DNA of 64,000 bases from Diphasiastrum complanatum (lineage: Eukaryota; Streptophyta; Lycopodiopsida; Lycopodiales; Lycopodiaceae): positions 63,966,136-64,030,135 of the forward strand of contig CM055095.1 of assembly GCA_029204225.1 (NCBI GenBank), written 5' to 3'. The position numbers were made by a program, and so were the translations under genes. Positions 1 to 10,959 of the stretch are shown one piece after another (the stretch's first letter is position 1; each line of letters starts with the position of its first letter). The notes under the pieces are model-generated. The model did no database searches. It had not been told where the DNA came from and saw only the letters and a program-made list of their open reading frames with translations.

Positions 1-800
1 ATATAAGATGATTACACATGTGTGGAGCCTGTTCCCACGTGTGAAAATAGTGTACTTGTCATGTACCATAATCATATAGGTTGTACATATGATTTAATTC
101 AAGTTCTAGTGGCTAAAAAAGCCAAAAACTAGTTTTCTAGACATATGACACATGATATCAATCTATTGATTGCATGAGCCACATCCTTTGGTTAGGTGTC
201 ACATCCCATGTGTAGAGGACAGCTCACATGTGTGGAATAAGTTGAAGTAGACGAATTTTGACTTCTAGAAGATTTTCAAGTAGATCTCCATATAGAAGAA
301 AAATGGACCAAAAGTGCTCAAAATAGAAGGTTTTGTCCAAGTGTCAGTTTTGCATGATGAATCATCATATGACAAAGCACCTTCACACATGTGGGATCAA
401 AGGGATGATCAGTACCACGAGCTCCCACTTATTGTATATATAGAGCCACATTTGGCCATAATCAATGTGAGACACCAATCTTGGTTTTGGAAGCCATTTT
501 GAGTGATTCTCTCCATTTGTCTACATTTGTTTTGAGGTTCTATCAATGTGTACTTGATTTTCAGGTTGGAGTCCGTACTCAAACAGTGTTTCACACGTGT
601 GAAACCAGAAAGTACACTTACCTTCAATTAATGATTGTTCTTGTTAGGATTTTGTGTCTAGAATTGATCTAGATTGATCTTAATCTGAAGTAGATTGATA
701 GATCAAGTAATCTGACAACCAATCCCTCTTGAGGATCAGATTAGGATCCACTCTTGGTCCTTTTTGTACTTTTTGCACAAGTTTGATGCATTAGGAAACA
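1..800 (+). mobile_element. Copia family B LTR/leader remnant, non-coding
   Basis: No coding sequence is recognisable. The stretch resembles, in plus orientation, the LTR and untranslated leader of the copia family whose gag lies at 47991-47701. The closest match is around 560-610, where a CCGTAC-containing segment is followed by the perfect palindrome TTTCACACGTGTGAAA (589-604), as in the leader at 48700-48760 on the minus strand. Related CACGTG or CATGTG motifs sit near 34-44, 195 and 230. The expected gag position downstream is instead occupied by a gypsy-derived repeat starting near 818. Confidence 0.45.
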
Positions 801-817
801 AAATTCTATTTATTTTT

Positions 818-1251
818 AGTTCGATAGTTGATACACATCATGAAAGTTTCATCTTTCTTCTTGTTGTTCTAAACACTTTTTGTTTTTACAACATTCAATT
901 CTGAGCTCAAACGGAAAAATTACGGAGCTTCGAAAAAAATGACAAGGAAAAAAAACAGTAACTTAGAAAAAAAGGGTGTATAAAAAATAATAAAATAATC
1001 AATTAATGAAAGTGACATTTTGATGACTGTATTGAGATCGACGAACTGAGCACTTTTCCTTGTCGTAGCAATGAAATCCGAGATCAAACCCAAAAGTTAT
1101 CAAACTTGAAAATTTAAGTGAAAAAAATGAAAAAATAACAAACTTAAGAAAAGGGGCTTAAGAAAGTTTATAAAGTGGATTTTAAATTATTTTGGAATCC
1201 ATGAAATATTAGACTGTAAAAGAAAAAGAACCGTTAAAAATATGAAAACTG
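818..1251. repeat. Direct repeat copy 1, gypsy-derived (pair with 6452-6880)
   Basis: About 430 bp closely matches 6452-6880 in the same orientation. The left 50 bp is the minus-strand start of a Ty3/gypsy reverse transcriptase (a KKDETFMMCI-like stretch). The remainder is A-rich non-coding sequence with shared landmarks such as AAGAAAAGGGGCTTAAGAAA. The two copies differ by scattered substitutions and small indels, so the duplication is old. Confidence 0.8.
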
Positions 1252-1990
1252 TCGTCGGGCATGGATAGGAGGTGTGAGAAGTTGTCAAAAATTGGCAAAT
1301 GTAGCTTGATTAAACCATGTAGAATAGTACATAGGTGGGTCCCACAAGTGAATCCATGTTTCCATGTGTGTAGACTACCCTAGATAGGTTAGATATCATT
1401 CATAGGGTTACTTAGGTTTGTTTGGTCATATTTTATAAATTATAGGGCCAAATTTCTTGAATCATGGAGGTGGTTGATCTACTCTAGGGTCAAGTAAGAT
1501 TGGCAAATTAGGGCAGAAATAGTCAATCATCTTCCTTATTACATGCTGGATTTTCACCCTACTTAGAGGAGAAGAGCCCTGTTGTACATACAATCCATCA
1601 TTGCATAGTGAGGAGATAGAATTTTTGGAGCAAATTGGCAGTCTTGAGTTTTCTACACATTTGTCTTGAGTTTTTGTGAATGCTTTGGTATCTAAACTTG
1701 ATTACACTTGATCTTCAATAATAGGCTATACTGAAGTCTGTACCACACATGTGTGAGGTCAAAATTCAATGTTTGATCAATGCTTTTGATTGCTCTTGAC
1801 TGTGGGATCTAATATTGCTTTTCTAGATCAAGATTTTGTGACTAGTTTTGCAATAAATAGGTGTATCAATCACTCTTGGAGCCTTATGTAGGTTCATTTA
1901 TCGTCTTTAGTACTGTACTTTCAACAGGAGGAAAGTGGAGAGATTATTTCATGGAATATTCTCAAAATATTTCAAAATGGAGCCCTCTAA
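1252..1990 (+). mobile_element. Copia family B leader remnant, non-coding
   Basis: No gene is seen. A TGGTATCTAAAC stretch near 1686 could be a decayed primer-binding site. The palindromic motif ACACATGTGT (about 1744-1754), preceded by a GTCTGTA segment, matches the order found in other family B leaders. The assignment rests on this motif order only and is tentative. Confidence 0.35.
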
Positions 1991-2430
1991 CTTGTGGGCG
2001 TGTGCAGAAAAGAAGAGAGAGTTAAAAGCATTCACATAGTTCCTCTTGCTTAAGCAAGAACAAACCCTTTGAAACCTTTATTCATAAGCCAACAAGGTAA
2101 AATATAGCTGAGAAGTAAAATACAGTACATTAAAGCACCATAAAGCAAGACTTATTTCAAGACATCCAGCTGGTACCTGCCACCATCCCACAACATAAAA
2201 CCACGCGAGTTAGTATGTGAGGAAGACATGTGTCGACGTTGAATGTCAGTTGTTATCCATGTACAAAATAAGCTTTGTTACTTAACAGCTTACTTAGAAT
2301 AAAAAATTCTTAATCCAATCTTATCATTTATTTGTGGAATTTAGCGATAGGCTAAGCCGTCTTATTATCGTATCAAGACGAAAGCCATGCTGATCAGTGT
2401 TTCTGACGTTAGTCCATATCAATTAATAAT

Positions 2431-2477
<47 letters not shown>

Positions 2478-2620
2478 AAAACTTATGTACACTTTTGCGC
2501 ATGTGTATGGGTGCACCCATGCATCCTCCTCTCCTCACACATGCATGAGCTTTTTCTAACTAAAAAACTTGGGGAGGAGGATGCATGTATGGGGAAAAGG
2601 ATGCATGGCCCTCCTCCCCA
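1991..2620. other. No gene; (TA)n tract at 2433-2472
   Basis: Apart from a 40 bp (TA)n run at 2433-2472 and ATGCATCCTCC-type words after 2490, nothing is recognised. The latter words recur in inverted order at 14755-14920, so this edge may belong to the dispersed repeat described at 2621-4440. Confidence 0.5.
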
Positions 2621-2870
2621 TGCATGCATCTAAGGGGCCCACTCCAGATTCAAATTATCCTTTACCAACACACATAATGTTTTGAAGTGCATGTACATAT
2701 TTTCAAGGTGAAAGGTGTTAAACAAATGAGACTTTCATTATCAAAAATTTGAAGGGTGCTCTAAGGATTTTTTTAAATTATAAGACTTTCCATGGGAAAG
2801 GTTGAAATAGAAATGCATTTCTATGAAGGAAAAGTCGGTTGGGAAGGCTTCAAAACGCAGGCCTGGTGGG

Positions 2871-2934
<64 letters not shown>

Positions 2935-3179
2935 TAGTTGCACTCAAGCATGCATGGCAGACCTACGTGGTGCATAGCTTAGTTAGCTTGCCACACAAGC
3001 CTATGTCAAGCCTATGTGGCAAACTGCAACATGCCTGCATGACAAACATCATGCCTATATGACCTGCCACACAAGCCTATGATAGTCCTACGTGGCTTGC
3101 CACATGGCAAGTCCCAAGCCTACGTGGTTTGTCTCATGACATGCCTACGTGGCTTGCCACATGGCAACTTGTGAGCCCT

Positions 3180-3240
<61 letters not shown>

Positions 3241-4440
3241 GGTCCACTCAAGCCTACATGGCAGAGCTTGGTTGGCTTGCCACACAAGCCTATGCCAAGC
3301 CTATGTGGTAGTTTGCGACATGCTTGCATGGCAGACATCAGACCTATGCCATGCCTATGTGGCCTGCCACGCAAGCTTATGGTAGGCATGCATGGCAACT
3401 TTCGAGCCCACCTATATATCTCTCTCTAGGTCCTCTCAAACCTACATGGCAGAGCCCGGTTTGCTTGCCATACAAGCCTACGGTAGGCCTACATGCTTGC
3501 CACATGGCAAACCTCAAGCTTGCATGATTTGCCATGTGACAGACCTATGTGGCTTGCCCCGTGGCAGGGTGCGACAGGCTTAGCAGATAGCAAACCACGT
3601 AGGCAGAGTCTGGTTGGCTTACCAGCCTATGATGGGCCTATGTGGCTTGCCACATGACTAACCCCAAGCCTGCATGATTTTCCACGAGGTAGCCATACGT
3701 GATTGCCACATGGTAGCCTATGATAGGCTTGGTAGATAGCAGGTCTATGTGGCCTGTTACACAAGCCTATGGTAGGCCATGTGACAAGCCACACAAGCCT
3801 ATGGAAGGCATACGTGGCTTGCCATGTGGCAGCTTTTGAGTCTCACCTCTTTCTCTCTCTAGGTCCACTCAGGCCTACGTGGCAAAGCCTGGTTGGCTTG
3901 CCACACAAGCCTATGTTAGACTTACATGGTTTGTCACATGGCAAACCCTTAGCTTGCAAGCGTGGCAGCCTACGACAAGATTGGAAGATAGTAGATTTAT
4001 GGCATGCCCATGTGGCTTGCTACACAAGCCTATGGTAGTCCTACATGGCTTACGACATGGGAAGTATCACCCTCCATAGTTTTCTATGTGGCAGGCCTAC
4101 CTGGCTTGCCACGTAGTAGCTTGCGAGCCCCATTTCTTTCTCTCTCTATGTACACTCAAGCCTACGTGGCAGAGCCTGGTTGGCTTGCCACACAAGCCTA
4201 TGTGGCAACCTACAACATGCTTGCATGGCAGACATGAGGCCTATGCCATGCCCATCGAGCCAGAAATTGGTCGGATTTAAAGGCTCAAATTTTTCCAAGG
4301 ACTCGAATTTTTTCAATGACTCGAATATTAGATATTCGGGACGCAAGATGTGCGAGATCGACCATGATTCAAATCATCAGCCGCCACCCAGATCGGCCTC
4401 CATTGCCCGTCAACGACGGGCACTCTTTACTAATATATAT
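2621..4440 (+). mobile_element. Hairpin-ended dispersed element, long copy
   Basis: The left part (2621-2830) and right end (4393-4430) are both present, in inverted orientation and nearly adjacent, at 15294-15048. Relative to that short copy, this one holds about 1.56 kb of extra sequence (2831-4392) containing a pyrimidine-rich array. The right end has the hairpin GCCCGTC-AAC-GACGGGC (4405-4421), then ACTCTTTAC, then a (TA)n tract. No protein is encoded. A short non-autonomous element is the best guess. A hairpin before the terminus recalls Helitrons, while a microsatellite tail recalls LINE or SINE 3' ends, and the class is not settled. Confidence 0.5.
2872..4265. repeat. Five-block degenerate array: pyrimidine tract plus CCTACGTGGC-type units
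   Basis: Five blocks start near 2872, 3180, 3417, 3847 and 4136. Each opens with a CT-rich tract (two of them pure (CT)n of about 60 bp). Each then carries a GGTCCACTCAAGCCTACRTG-like segment, a CAGAGCCTGGTTGGC-like segment, and a variable number of short units of the type GCTTGCCACACAAGCCTATG. The array is non-coding: apparent reading frames are only translated repeat. Blocks differ in length (about 240 to 430 bp), so units were gained or lost. Confidence 0.8.
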
Positions 4441-5690
4441 ATATATATATATATCAAATCAACGAGAGGAGGCTTGCTAGACATGTACAAATCGTATTTA
4501 TGAAAAGATGTTTGGGTTAAACAAGGACACACGTACAACGGTATTAGGGCAAATCCATGCCATACTAACCCGTGGACCCATGAACAGGTTGTGTAATGGT
4601 ATCAAGACCCTTGAGCATATCCATGCTTTCCAAGGGTTTTCAAGCTCGATTATTAGTTATGTTCCTAGTGTAAGCTTGAAAGGGCAAGTGTGAAATTTAC
4701 GTGATTACTTAAGCTGCAATTAAAGAAAGGAAAAATTGTTGGCTTGTATAAAATCACTCATTGCATTAGGCAAATCCATGCCATGCTAACGTTGGAGAAT
4801 ATAACGACCCTTGTGCAAATCCATGCGTTCCAAGAGTACTTAAGCCAAGAAAACTAGTACATTTATACGTTTTGGATTAAGTCAATACCAATCTAAAAGC
4901 TTGTCGTGTAAGCAATAAGCAAGTTAAGTTAATAGCATGATATTAACCCAAAATTGAAGAAAACATCATTTTAATAACATTTTCCATTTGTCAAGGTACA
5001 AATACTCTTTGCAAACATAGATGAAAGCTCATACTTGGATAGAGTTGGAAGTGTTATTCTGTGTAGATGCTATGATGTATTCGCTACTATCGATTCTTCA
5101 TGCATTACCACAACAACGATGAGTTAACATCATTAAAGCAACAAATGAGTTATTTGCAGAACGTCATTAACCATTTCCAATATTATCTATCATAGTATGA
5201 TAGAAAACATCGATTTTTTCATTTATTCTATAGAAGCATAAGGTAGAGGTGTGGTACTCATGATCAGTATATGTTTTGATCCTAACCAATGGTAAGCGCT
5301 ATGTCTCAGTAGTGTAGACTGCAAGAGACCTTTGACGACATAGTTACATTCCAATTTGTGAGTTTATAGCTAGCATTTAGCTTAATGAAAGTTCATGACA
5401 GCAGTATAAAAAAAGAAGGATAGAGAGGTCAGTGATAGACTCGCTAGGTATTATGATCTACTATACGTAGGATGAGCATAACCCAGTTCATGTACTAAGC
5501 GTCCATCACTGTAGCAGCGAATCAGTAGGAACAAAATTAGAAGTGGATCATATGTGGTTGTCAGCCGCATGATACTACATCAATGTGCTTAATAAACAAT
5601 GCAAATATGCATGCATATTCCCATACAAAAAAAAAGTGACCATCGTTGGTTTTCAGCAAGTAGATTCATGCTTAATAGTGTAACTCCATC
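4441..5690. other. No gene recognised
   Basis: This is AT-rich sequence without a convincing reading frame. A roughly 100 bp segment with the word GGCAAATCCATGCCAT at about 4548 recurs imperfectly near 4770; both copies then carry ACCCTTGNGCA and ATCCATGC. Nothing else is seen. Confidence 0.5.
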
Positions 5691-6520
5691 CGTCTGACTC
5701 AAAATAGCTCCCAATCATGTTTCATTGGCGTTCACTGTAACCATAAAAGGTAAATTAAAGTTGGGTTGCACCAATAAGGGAGCTGTTACCCATGATTTCT
5801 TGAGAGCTTCAAAAGCCATTTGAGTCCCTTCATCCCATTCAAATTTATCCTTCCTCAAAAGATGGGTAAGCGATGCTACAAATTTTGAAAAGTCTCAAAT
5901 GAATCTTCTATAATAGAATGCTAAATCCAAAAATCCTCTCAATTCTCTGACACTATTGGGTGATTTCCAGTTTTTTATTGTCCCAATCTTCTTTTGATAC
6001 ACCTTCATTCCTTCCTTTGACACAATGTGCACCAGGTATTCCACCTCATCTCGGGCGAATTCACATTTGGTGTTTTTGCAAACAACTTAAATTTTTGAAG
6101 AATACTTAAGACCGTGTCCAAATGTTTCACATGCACTTCCATGTTTACTATATATCAGGATGTCGTCAAAGAATACCAACACAAATCAGTAAAGATAAGG
6201 TTCAAACATCCAATTCATGAGAGCTTGAAAGGTGGCAGGAGCATTAGTTAATCCAAAATGCATAACTTTGAGCTCAAAATGCCCCCCGTCAATTTGAAAA
6301 GCTATTTCATAATTATCCTCCTCTTTGACCTTGATTTGATGGTATCCTGAACGTATATCTATTTTTGAAAAAACACTAGCTCCTTTCAAAGCATCCAACA
6401 AATCATCTACCCAAGGAATAAGATATTAATATTTTATATAACTTTGTTAAGGTCTCGATAGTCGATACACATCATGAAAGTTTCATCTTTCTTCTTATTG
6501 TTTTGAACACTTTTTTTTTT
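5690..6520 (-). pseudogene. Ty3/gypsy reverse transcriptase and start of RNase H, broken
   Basis: Reading the minus strand from about 6510, the order is MCIDYRDLNKV, then a damaged linker. An open stretch follows (6401-6186) with [13 protein letters not shown] and [11 protein letters not shown], both hallmarks of gypsy reverse transcriptase. Next comes FFDDILIYS (about 6170-6140), the catalytic box with Phe for the usual Tyr. After one more stop come KCEFARDEVEYL and NSVRELRGFL, leading toward RNase H near 5700. In-frame stops and frameshifts mean no functional polyprotein. The lineage (Ty3/gypsy, chromovirus or Tat-like) cannot be resolved from this piece. Confidence 0.88.
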
Positions 6521-6880
6521 TTACAACATTCAATTCTGAACTCAAACAGAAAAATTTATGGAGCGTCAAAAAAAATTGACCAAAAAAAAAACAATAACTT
6601 AGAAAACAAGGGTGTATAAAAAAATAATCAATTAATGATTATGAAACTTTGATGACTGTATTTAGCTCGACAAACTGAGCACTTTCCTTATTGTAGTAGT
6701 GAAATCCGAGATCGAATGAAAAAGTTATCAAACTTGAAAATTTAAGTGAAAAGAATGAAAAAATAACAAACTTAAGAAAAGGGGCTTAAGAAAGTTTATA
6801 AAGTGGATTTTAAATTGTTTCGGAATCCATGAAACATAAGACCATAAATGAAAAAGAACCATTAAAATCTGAAAACTTTG
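6452..6880. repeat. Direct repeat copy 2, gypsy-derived (pair with 818-1251)
   Basis: This is the second copy of the repeat at 818-1251. Here it is continuous with the rest of the reverse transcriptase fragment (5690-6450), so this locus is closer to the source arrangement. The part after 6510 is non-coding and A-rich, in a place where the upstream pol region (protease) of an intact gypsy element would be expected. Confidence 0.8.
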
Positions 6881-7660
6881 GGGATGTGGATTTGGGATTC
6901 AACTGGGGACTCACAAATGGGGATTATGATGTGGGAATTGGATCTTATATCTGGGAATCAGACTTGGGATTGTGATGGTAGGATTCATGAATGTAGATGT
7001 TTGGGGATTATTAAGTTGGATAATGAATGATCTCGGGAATATGTGATGCATGGGTGGGTGTTTGAGGGTTGGGGAAGGTAGATCTAGTCCAAAATCTGGG
7101 GAGGTGGAATTGGGGATTCTAGGATTCTTGGGATCCCGGAATTTGGGTGCTGGGATTTGGGGAATGTAGATCTGGGATTTGTAAAAAGTCTCAAGACATG
7201 TGGATATGGGGATTGTCAAAGAGTGAATGAGGGAAGCGGATCTCGGAATGTGAGATGGGGATGGAGAACATGAATATGGGAACTTTGGAAATTGGGGATT
7301 GTAGAATTGGGATTCACAAAAAGTCTATCAGATTTAGGATTCAAAAAAAGTCATGTAGATTTGGGATTCACAAAAAGTCATGCAAACTTGGGATTCACAA
7401 AAAGTCTATCAGATTTGGGATCCAACAATGGGAAGGCAATTATGGGAATGTAGCTGGGTGAAAACAAAAAGTGTGGTGATGGTGAGAGATGGGTTGAGAT
7501 TTTTGGATCTCCTCTTTGGGATAAAGGGTGGATGGATGCAGGTTATAACCAATAAGGGAGTCAAGATATCAAATTTTGGAGTCATGGGGTGACTTTGGGA
7601 TTGTAGGAAGCTTGGAGTGAAAAAAAAGTCCAAATCTATGGATCCTTTAGAGATATGGCT
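6881..7660. repeat. GGGATT-rich low-complexity region with short tandem units
   Basis: The segment is dominated by words such as TGGGATT and GGGGATT. At 7305-7425 a unit of about 32 bp built on GGATTCACAAAAAGTC repeats four times, and related words recur near 7890. Open frames here are translations of the repeat and carry no known domain. Confidence 0.65.
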
Positions 7661-7699
7661 CACCCTTCTAAGGATGTCAAGATCTATAATAGATCTCTC

Positions 7700-8395
7700 A
7701 GATCTAAAAGAGGCAAGTCAAAATCTCCAAAATTGAAGCCTGTAGGCCAAAAATAGTAGATTTTGGATTTTCTCTATTTTTGGCCAATCATGTGGGTGTC
7801 TTGGCTCTCTTGACTCAAATTAGTCTCTTCACAAATAGGGGATGCCACCTGCAAATAAGCAAACCAAGACCTTGAGGGAACAATGAGATATGACACTCAC
7901 AAAAAGTCTATCAGATTGGGGATCCCAAAAAGTGCAAAAATAATTATTTTCATATTTTTCAATGTAAAATGATGGGTACTAGGGCTCTTGGCTTGCCCTC
8001 TGAACAGTATACTGGGCTCAATGAGATCTATCAATGGTGGAAGACGCAAGCCAACATATTCAAAATTTAAGCCTATAGGTCAAAAATAGTATGTTTGAGA
8101 TTTTTTGACTTTCTGGCTGATGCTTTGGGTGTCTTGGCTCTCCTGACTCAAGTTAAGCTCTTCTTGGAATGCAACCTGCAAACAAGCGAACCAAAAGCTT
8201 GAGAGAGCAGTGAGATATGACACTTTGGAATTGTACAACTCTTGAATCCCAATTTCAGAAAGTGCAAAAATCAGGATTTTCACAGTTTCCAATGTAGAAT
8301 GATGAGTACTTGGGCTCTTGGCTCAAACTCTAGAAAATGTATTGGGCTCAATGAGATCTATCAATGATGAAGGAGGCGAGCCAAGATGGGTTTTT
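7700..8395. repeat. Tandem duplication, unit about 335 bp
   Basis: Copy 1 runs from about 7709 to 8040 and copy 2 from about 8041 to 8380, with the start of a third partial copy after 8380. Shared landmarks include GGTGTCTTGGCTCT, AATGAGATATGACACT and GGGCTCAATGAGATCTATCA. The copies are diverged by substitutions and indels. No coding potential is seen. Confidence 0.75.
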
Positions 8396-9370
8396 ACTGA
8401 GGCTGTAGAGGCAAGTTTCTCAAAAACTTTGAAGACATATGTTTTGAAAATAATGCAAGCTCCTGGCTCGCCCTTTTGATACAGTCTTCAGCAAGTAATT
8501 GTCTCTCTAATTTGAGCTAGGCAAGCCAAGCTGAGCCCCTCTGATAGATGGTAGTTCAAGGCCTGTTTTATCTTCAGTTAAGAGGGAGAGTCAAGTTGAC
8601 AAGGTTTAGGCCTCGAAACATCAATTGGGGATTCAAGGCCCTGTTTGGCAGTTTTGTGACAAGTTGCCACAATCAGATTTGGGGAGACAGATTCATGATG
8701 GTTTAAAAATTAGTTTGAAAGCTGTTTAAGGCACTGCCTTGTGGGTGAATGATAGTTTTTTTATAATTCCTCACATGCATATGCTCAAAACACCCAAACC
8801 AAAAGCATAACAAGCATAAAAAAAATTTGCAAGTAGCCACTAAAAACTAGTGACCAGTCCCTACAACAAGGCAAGTAAAAAAAAGATATGGAAAACAACA
8901 AAAAGTTGCAAGCATTTGACTCCTCGGCAATGATGCCAATGTTGTCAAGAAGTAAAGGCTTTCCACCTTCTCCTCCTAAGTCATATGTAATAATGGGAAG
9001 CGGGCTTGAACCTAGGAGTGTTGGATTTCTATCCTCTCCATCCATATTCTCTACTAATCTACACCCATTCATTAAGCTATTCTAAATATTTGTAGTGTCA
9101 CATACTCTGCAGAAATACACTTGCTTAATAACAGAGGAATTGGTGATAGTGTTACCCGATAGTTCAGCCACCTCTTCTTGGTCGGCCACCTTCTCTTACT
9201 CGGCTATCATTGATTTTTTGGCCATACCCGATTGGTCATTCATCCTGGACCATCTTGGCAGATTATCTTGTTTGGCCTGTCTCAAACAATCGGCCGCAAT
9301 AAAACTATCGACGTACCAACAAATACACACATCATGACCAGACAAATCAAATATCGTCCAATGGCGACTG
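8396..9370. other. No gene recognised
   Basis: Neither strand has a convincing frame. A GCTTGAACCTAGG word near 9010 slightly resembles a tRNA B box, but I find no matching A box. Nothing else is notable. Confidence 0.5.
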
Positions 9371-9952
9371 ACAACAACGTGTAGTGCCTTAACCTATTTG
9401 TAAACCACAAATTAACCATTCTTTTAATTAGTTAGCCATGTGTATATATCCAGCAAATTATCAGTTGCTCTGTTAGCTGAATTCTCTATTTGTTGAGAGC
9501 ACAATTGTCTTGTTCTTTCTCTATGTTATCACAAAGTGTTGTCTCATAAAGAACGCCTCTCCATCTGCATTCAGACTATATTTTCTACATGACTAATCTG
9601 TCAATGTTTCAGCAATTTAAGTTGTGTATGTTGAATGCTTATTCGTTTTATTGTATGATAGATTCATGCTTGTAGATAAAATTATCCGTAGATTAAACTG
9701 TTTCATGTGATTGATAGCACTGCTCGATCTGTCGTTCTAATAAACGTACTCAAACCACTTCTGCAAAGCTAAATATAAAATAGATAATTTGTGCATGGCT
9801 ATGAAATCAACTGTTGAGATCCGGCAACTTCAAAGCTGAGATTAAGTAAGACAAATCTTGATTCGCCTGAATCTGATAGACGTAGTTGCATGTACTGAGG
9901 ATTCCCCGCTCGCTTCTCTCTATGGCGACGAAAATTGCCTCGAATTCCAACA
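9370..9952 (+). mobile_element. Probable 5' LTR of copia family A
   Basis: The right edge is set by CA (9951-9952) followed by TGATATCAGAGG (9953-9964), a one-mismatch copia primer-binding site complementary to initiator-Met tRNA, with a family A gag start 130 bp further on. The left edge is not seen and is approximate. CGGCC-rich words at 9170-9310 resemble those at 41660-41760. Confidence 0.45.
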
Positions 9953-10082
9953 TGATATCAGAGGTTTTACTCTGATCTTTGCACGTTTTAGAGCTGACAT
10001 TATCATAACGATCATTCTGATATAGTGTAGATAGTAGCTATAATTGTTTTCAGTTGCATTAATCTACTTTCAGTCTGCTCTA

Positions 10083-10450
10083 ATGGTAGACAAACTAGAT
10101 GGTTCGAATTGCCACCTATGGAACTTCAAGATGAGAGTAGTACTGATAGCCAAGGAACTCTGGGAGATAGTCATTGGAACTGAACACTTCAAAGCTGCAT
10201 CTGAGGAGAAAGTTTTTCTCACTCAAAATGTCAGATAATGAATCTGTTCAAAATCACATAAATGAATTTAAGACTCTATTAGAGTAGATGGTGGCAATAA
10301 GTTCAGTAGTCAAAGACTCTGACGTTGTTATGACCTTACTGTCTAGTTTGCCATCCTCTTATAAAAATGGGTGATGATAATAACCACACACTCAGATGTA
10401 ACATTGTCCAGAGTCTTAATCATGCTACTGCAAGAGGAAACAAGAAGGTG
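10083..10450 (+). pseudogene. Copia family A gag, N-terminal part, broken
   Basis: ATG at 10083 opens VDKLDGSNCHLWNFKMR, the N-terminal signature of copia gag, followed by AKELWEIVIGTE. Weaker homology continues through a stop codon into HINEFKTLL and MTLLSSLPSSYK (about 10255-10360), typical of the retrotransposon gag (UBN2-like) domain. It ends near HSDVTLSRVL and an LLQEE-like stretch before the (GA)n block. Several stops and frameshifts are present. It matches the gag at 27104-27900 closely in motif order, so both belong to one family. Confidence 0.85.
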
Positions 10451-10506
10451 TTGTGTTGTCTTTGTAGTATAGGGTCCGAATGTTGGGAGCGTCAACCTCG
10501 CCTTCA

Positions 10507-10646
<140 letters not shown>

Positions 10647-10959
10647 CCTAGGTTGAGAAAGGCTTTGGGGGCTCGAGCACCTATCCAAAGCTATTCAATG
10701 TCGATGTAGGGAGAGAGGGAGAAAAGAGAGAGGGAGAGAGAGAGGGAGAGGGAAAGAGTGAGAATAGAATAGATGAGTAGAGAAAACAAGAGAGTTTCCT
10801 CCTTGGATTGAGAATAGATTGAGAATGTCAAATGAGTACAAATGGTGCCCTTTTATTCTATTGGCTACTTGAAATGACAAGGATAATTGAGGACAAGGTT
10901 TTGCCATTGTGAGCACTGGTGCTTGCTGTGAACTGGAGGCCTATTTGGGCTTGAATTCC

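Noticed and set aside
2741-3398. Open frames rich in Ser-Leu or Arg-Glu over CT/GA tracts (also at 10367-10688, 18660-18966, 39365-39742, 60892-61803, 62098-62280)
   Set aside because: They are translations of dinucleotide microsatellites and share no domain with real proteins.
2940-4265. CRISPR-like array of regularly spaced repeats
   Set aside because: Units are degenerate, spacers are not unique or uniform, no cas genes are present and the DNA is plant nuclear.
7255-7663. Lys/Ile repeat protein from GGATTCACAAAAAGTC units
   Set aside because: Short tandem DNA repeat without start context or any known repeat-protein pattern.
8990-9030. tRNA-like B box in a gene-free region
   Set aside because: No A box at suitable spacing and no cloverleaf could be drawn.
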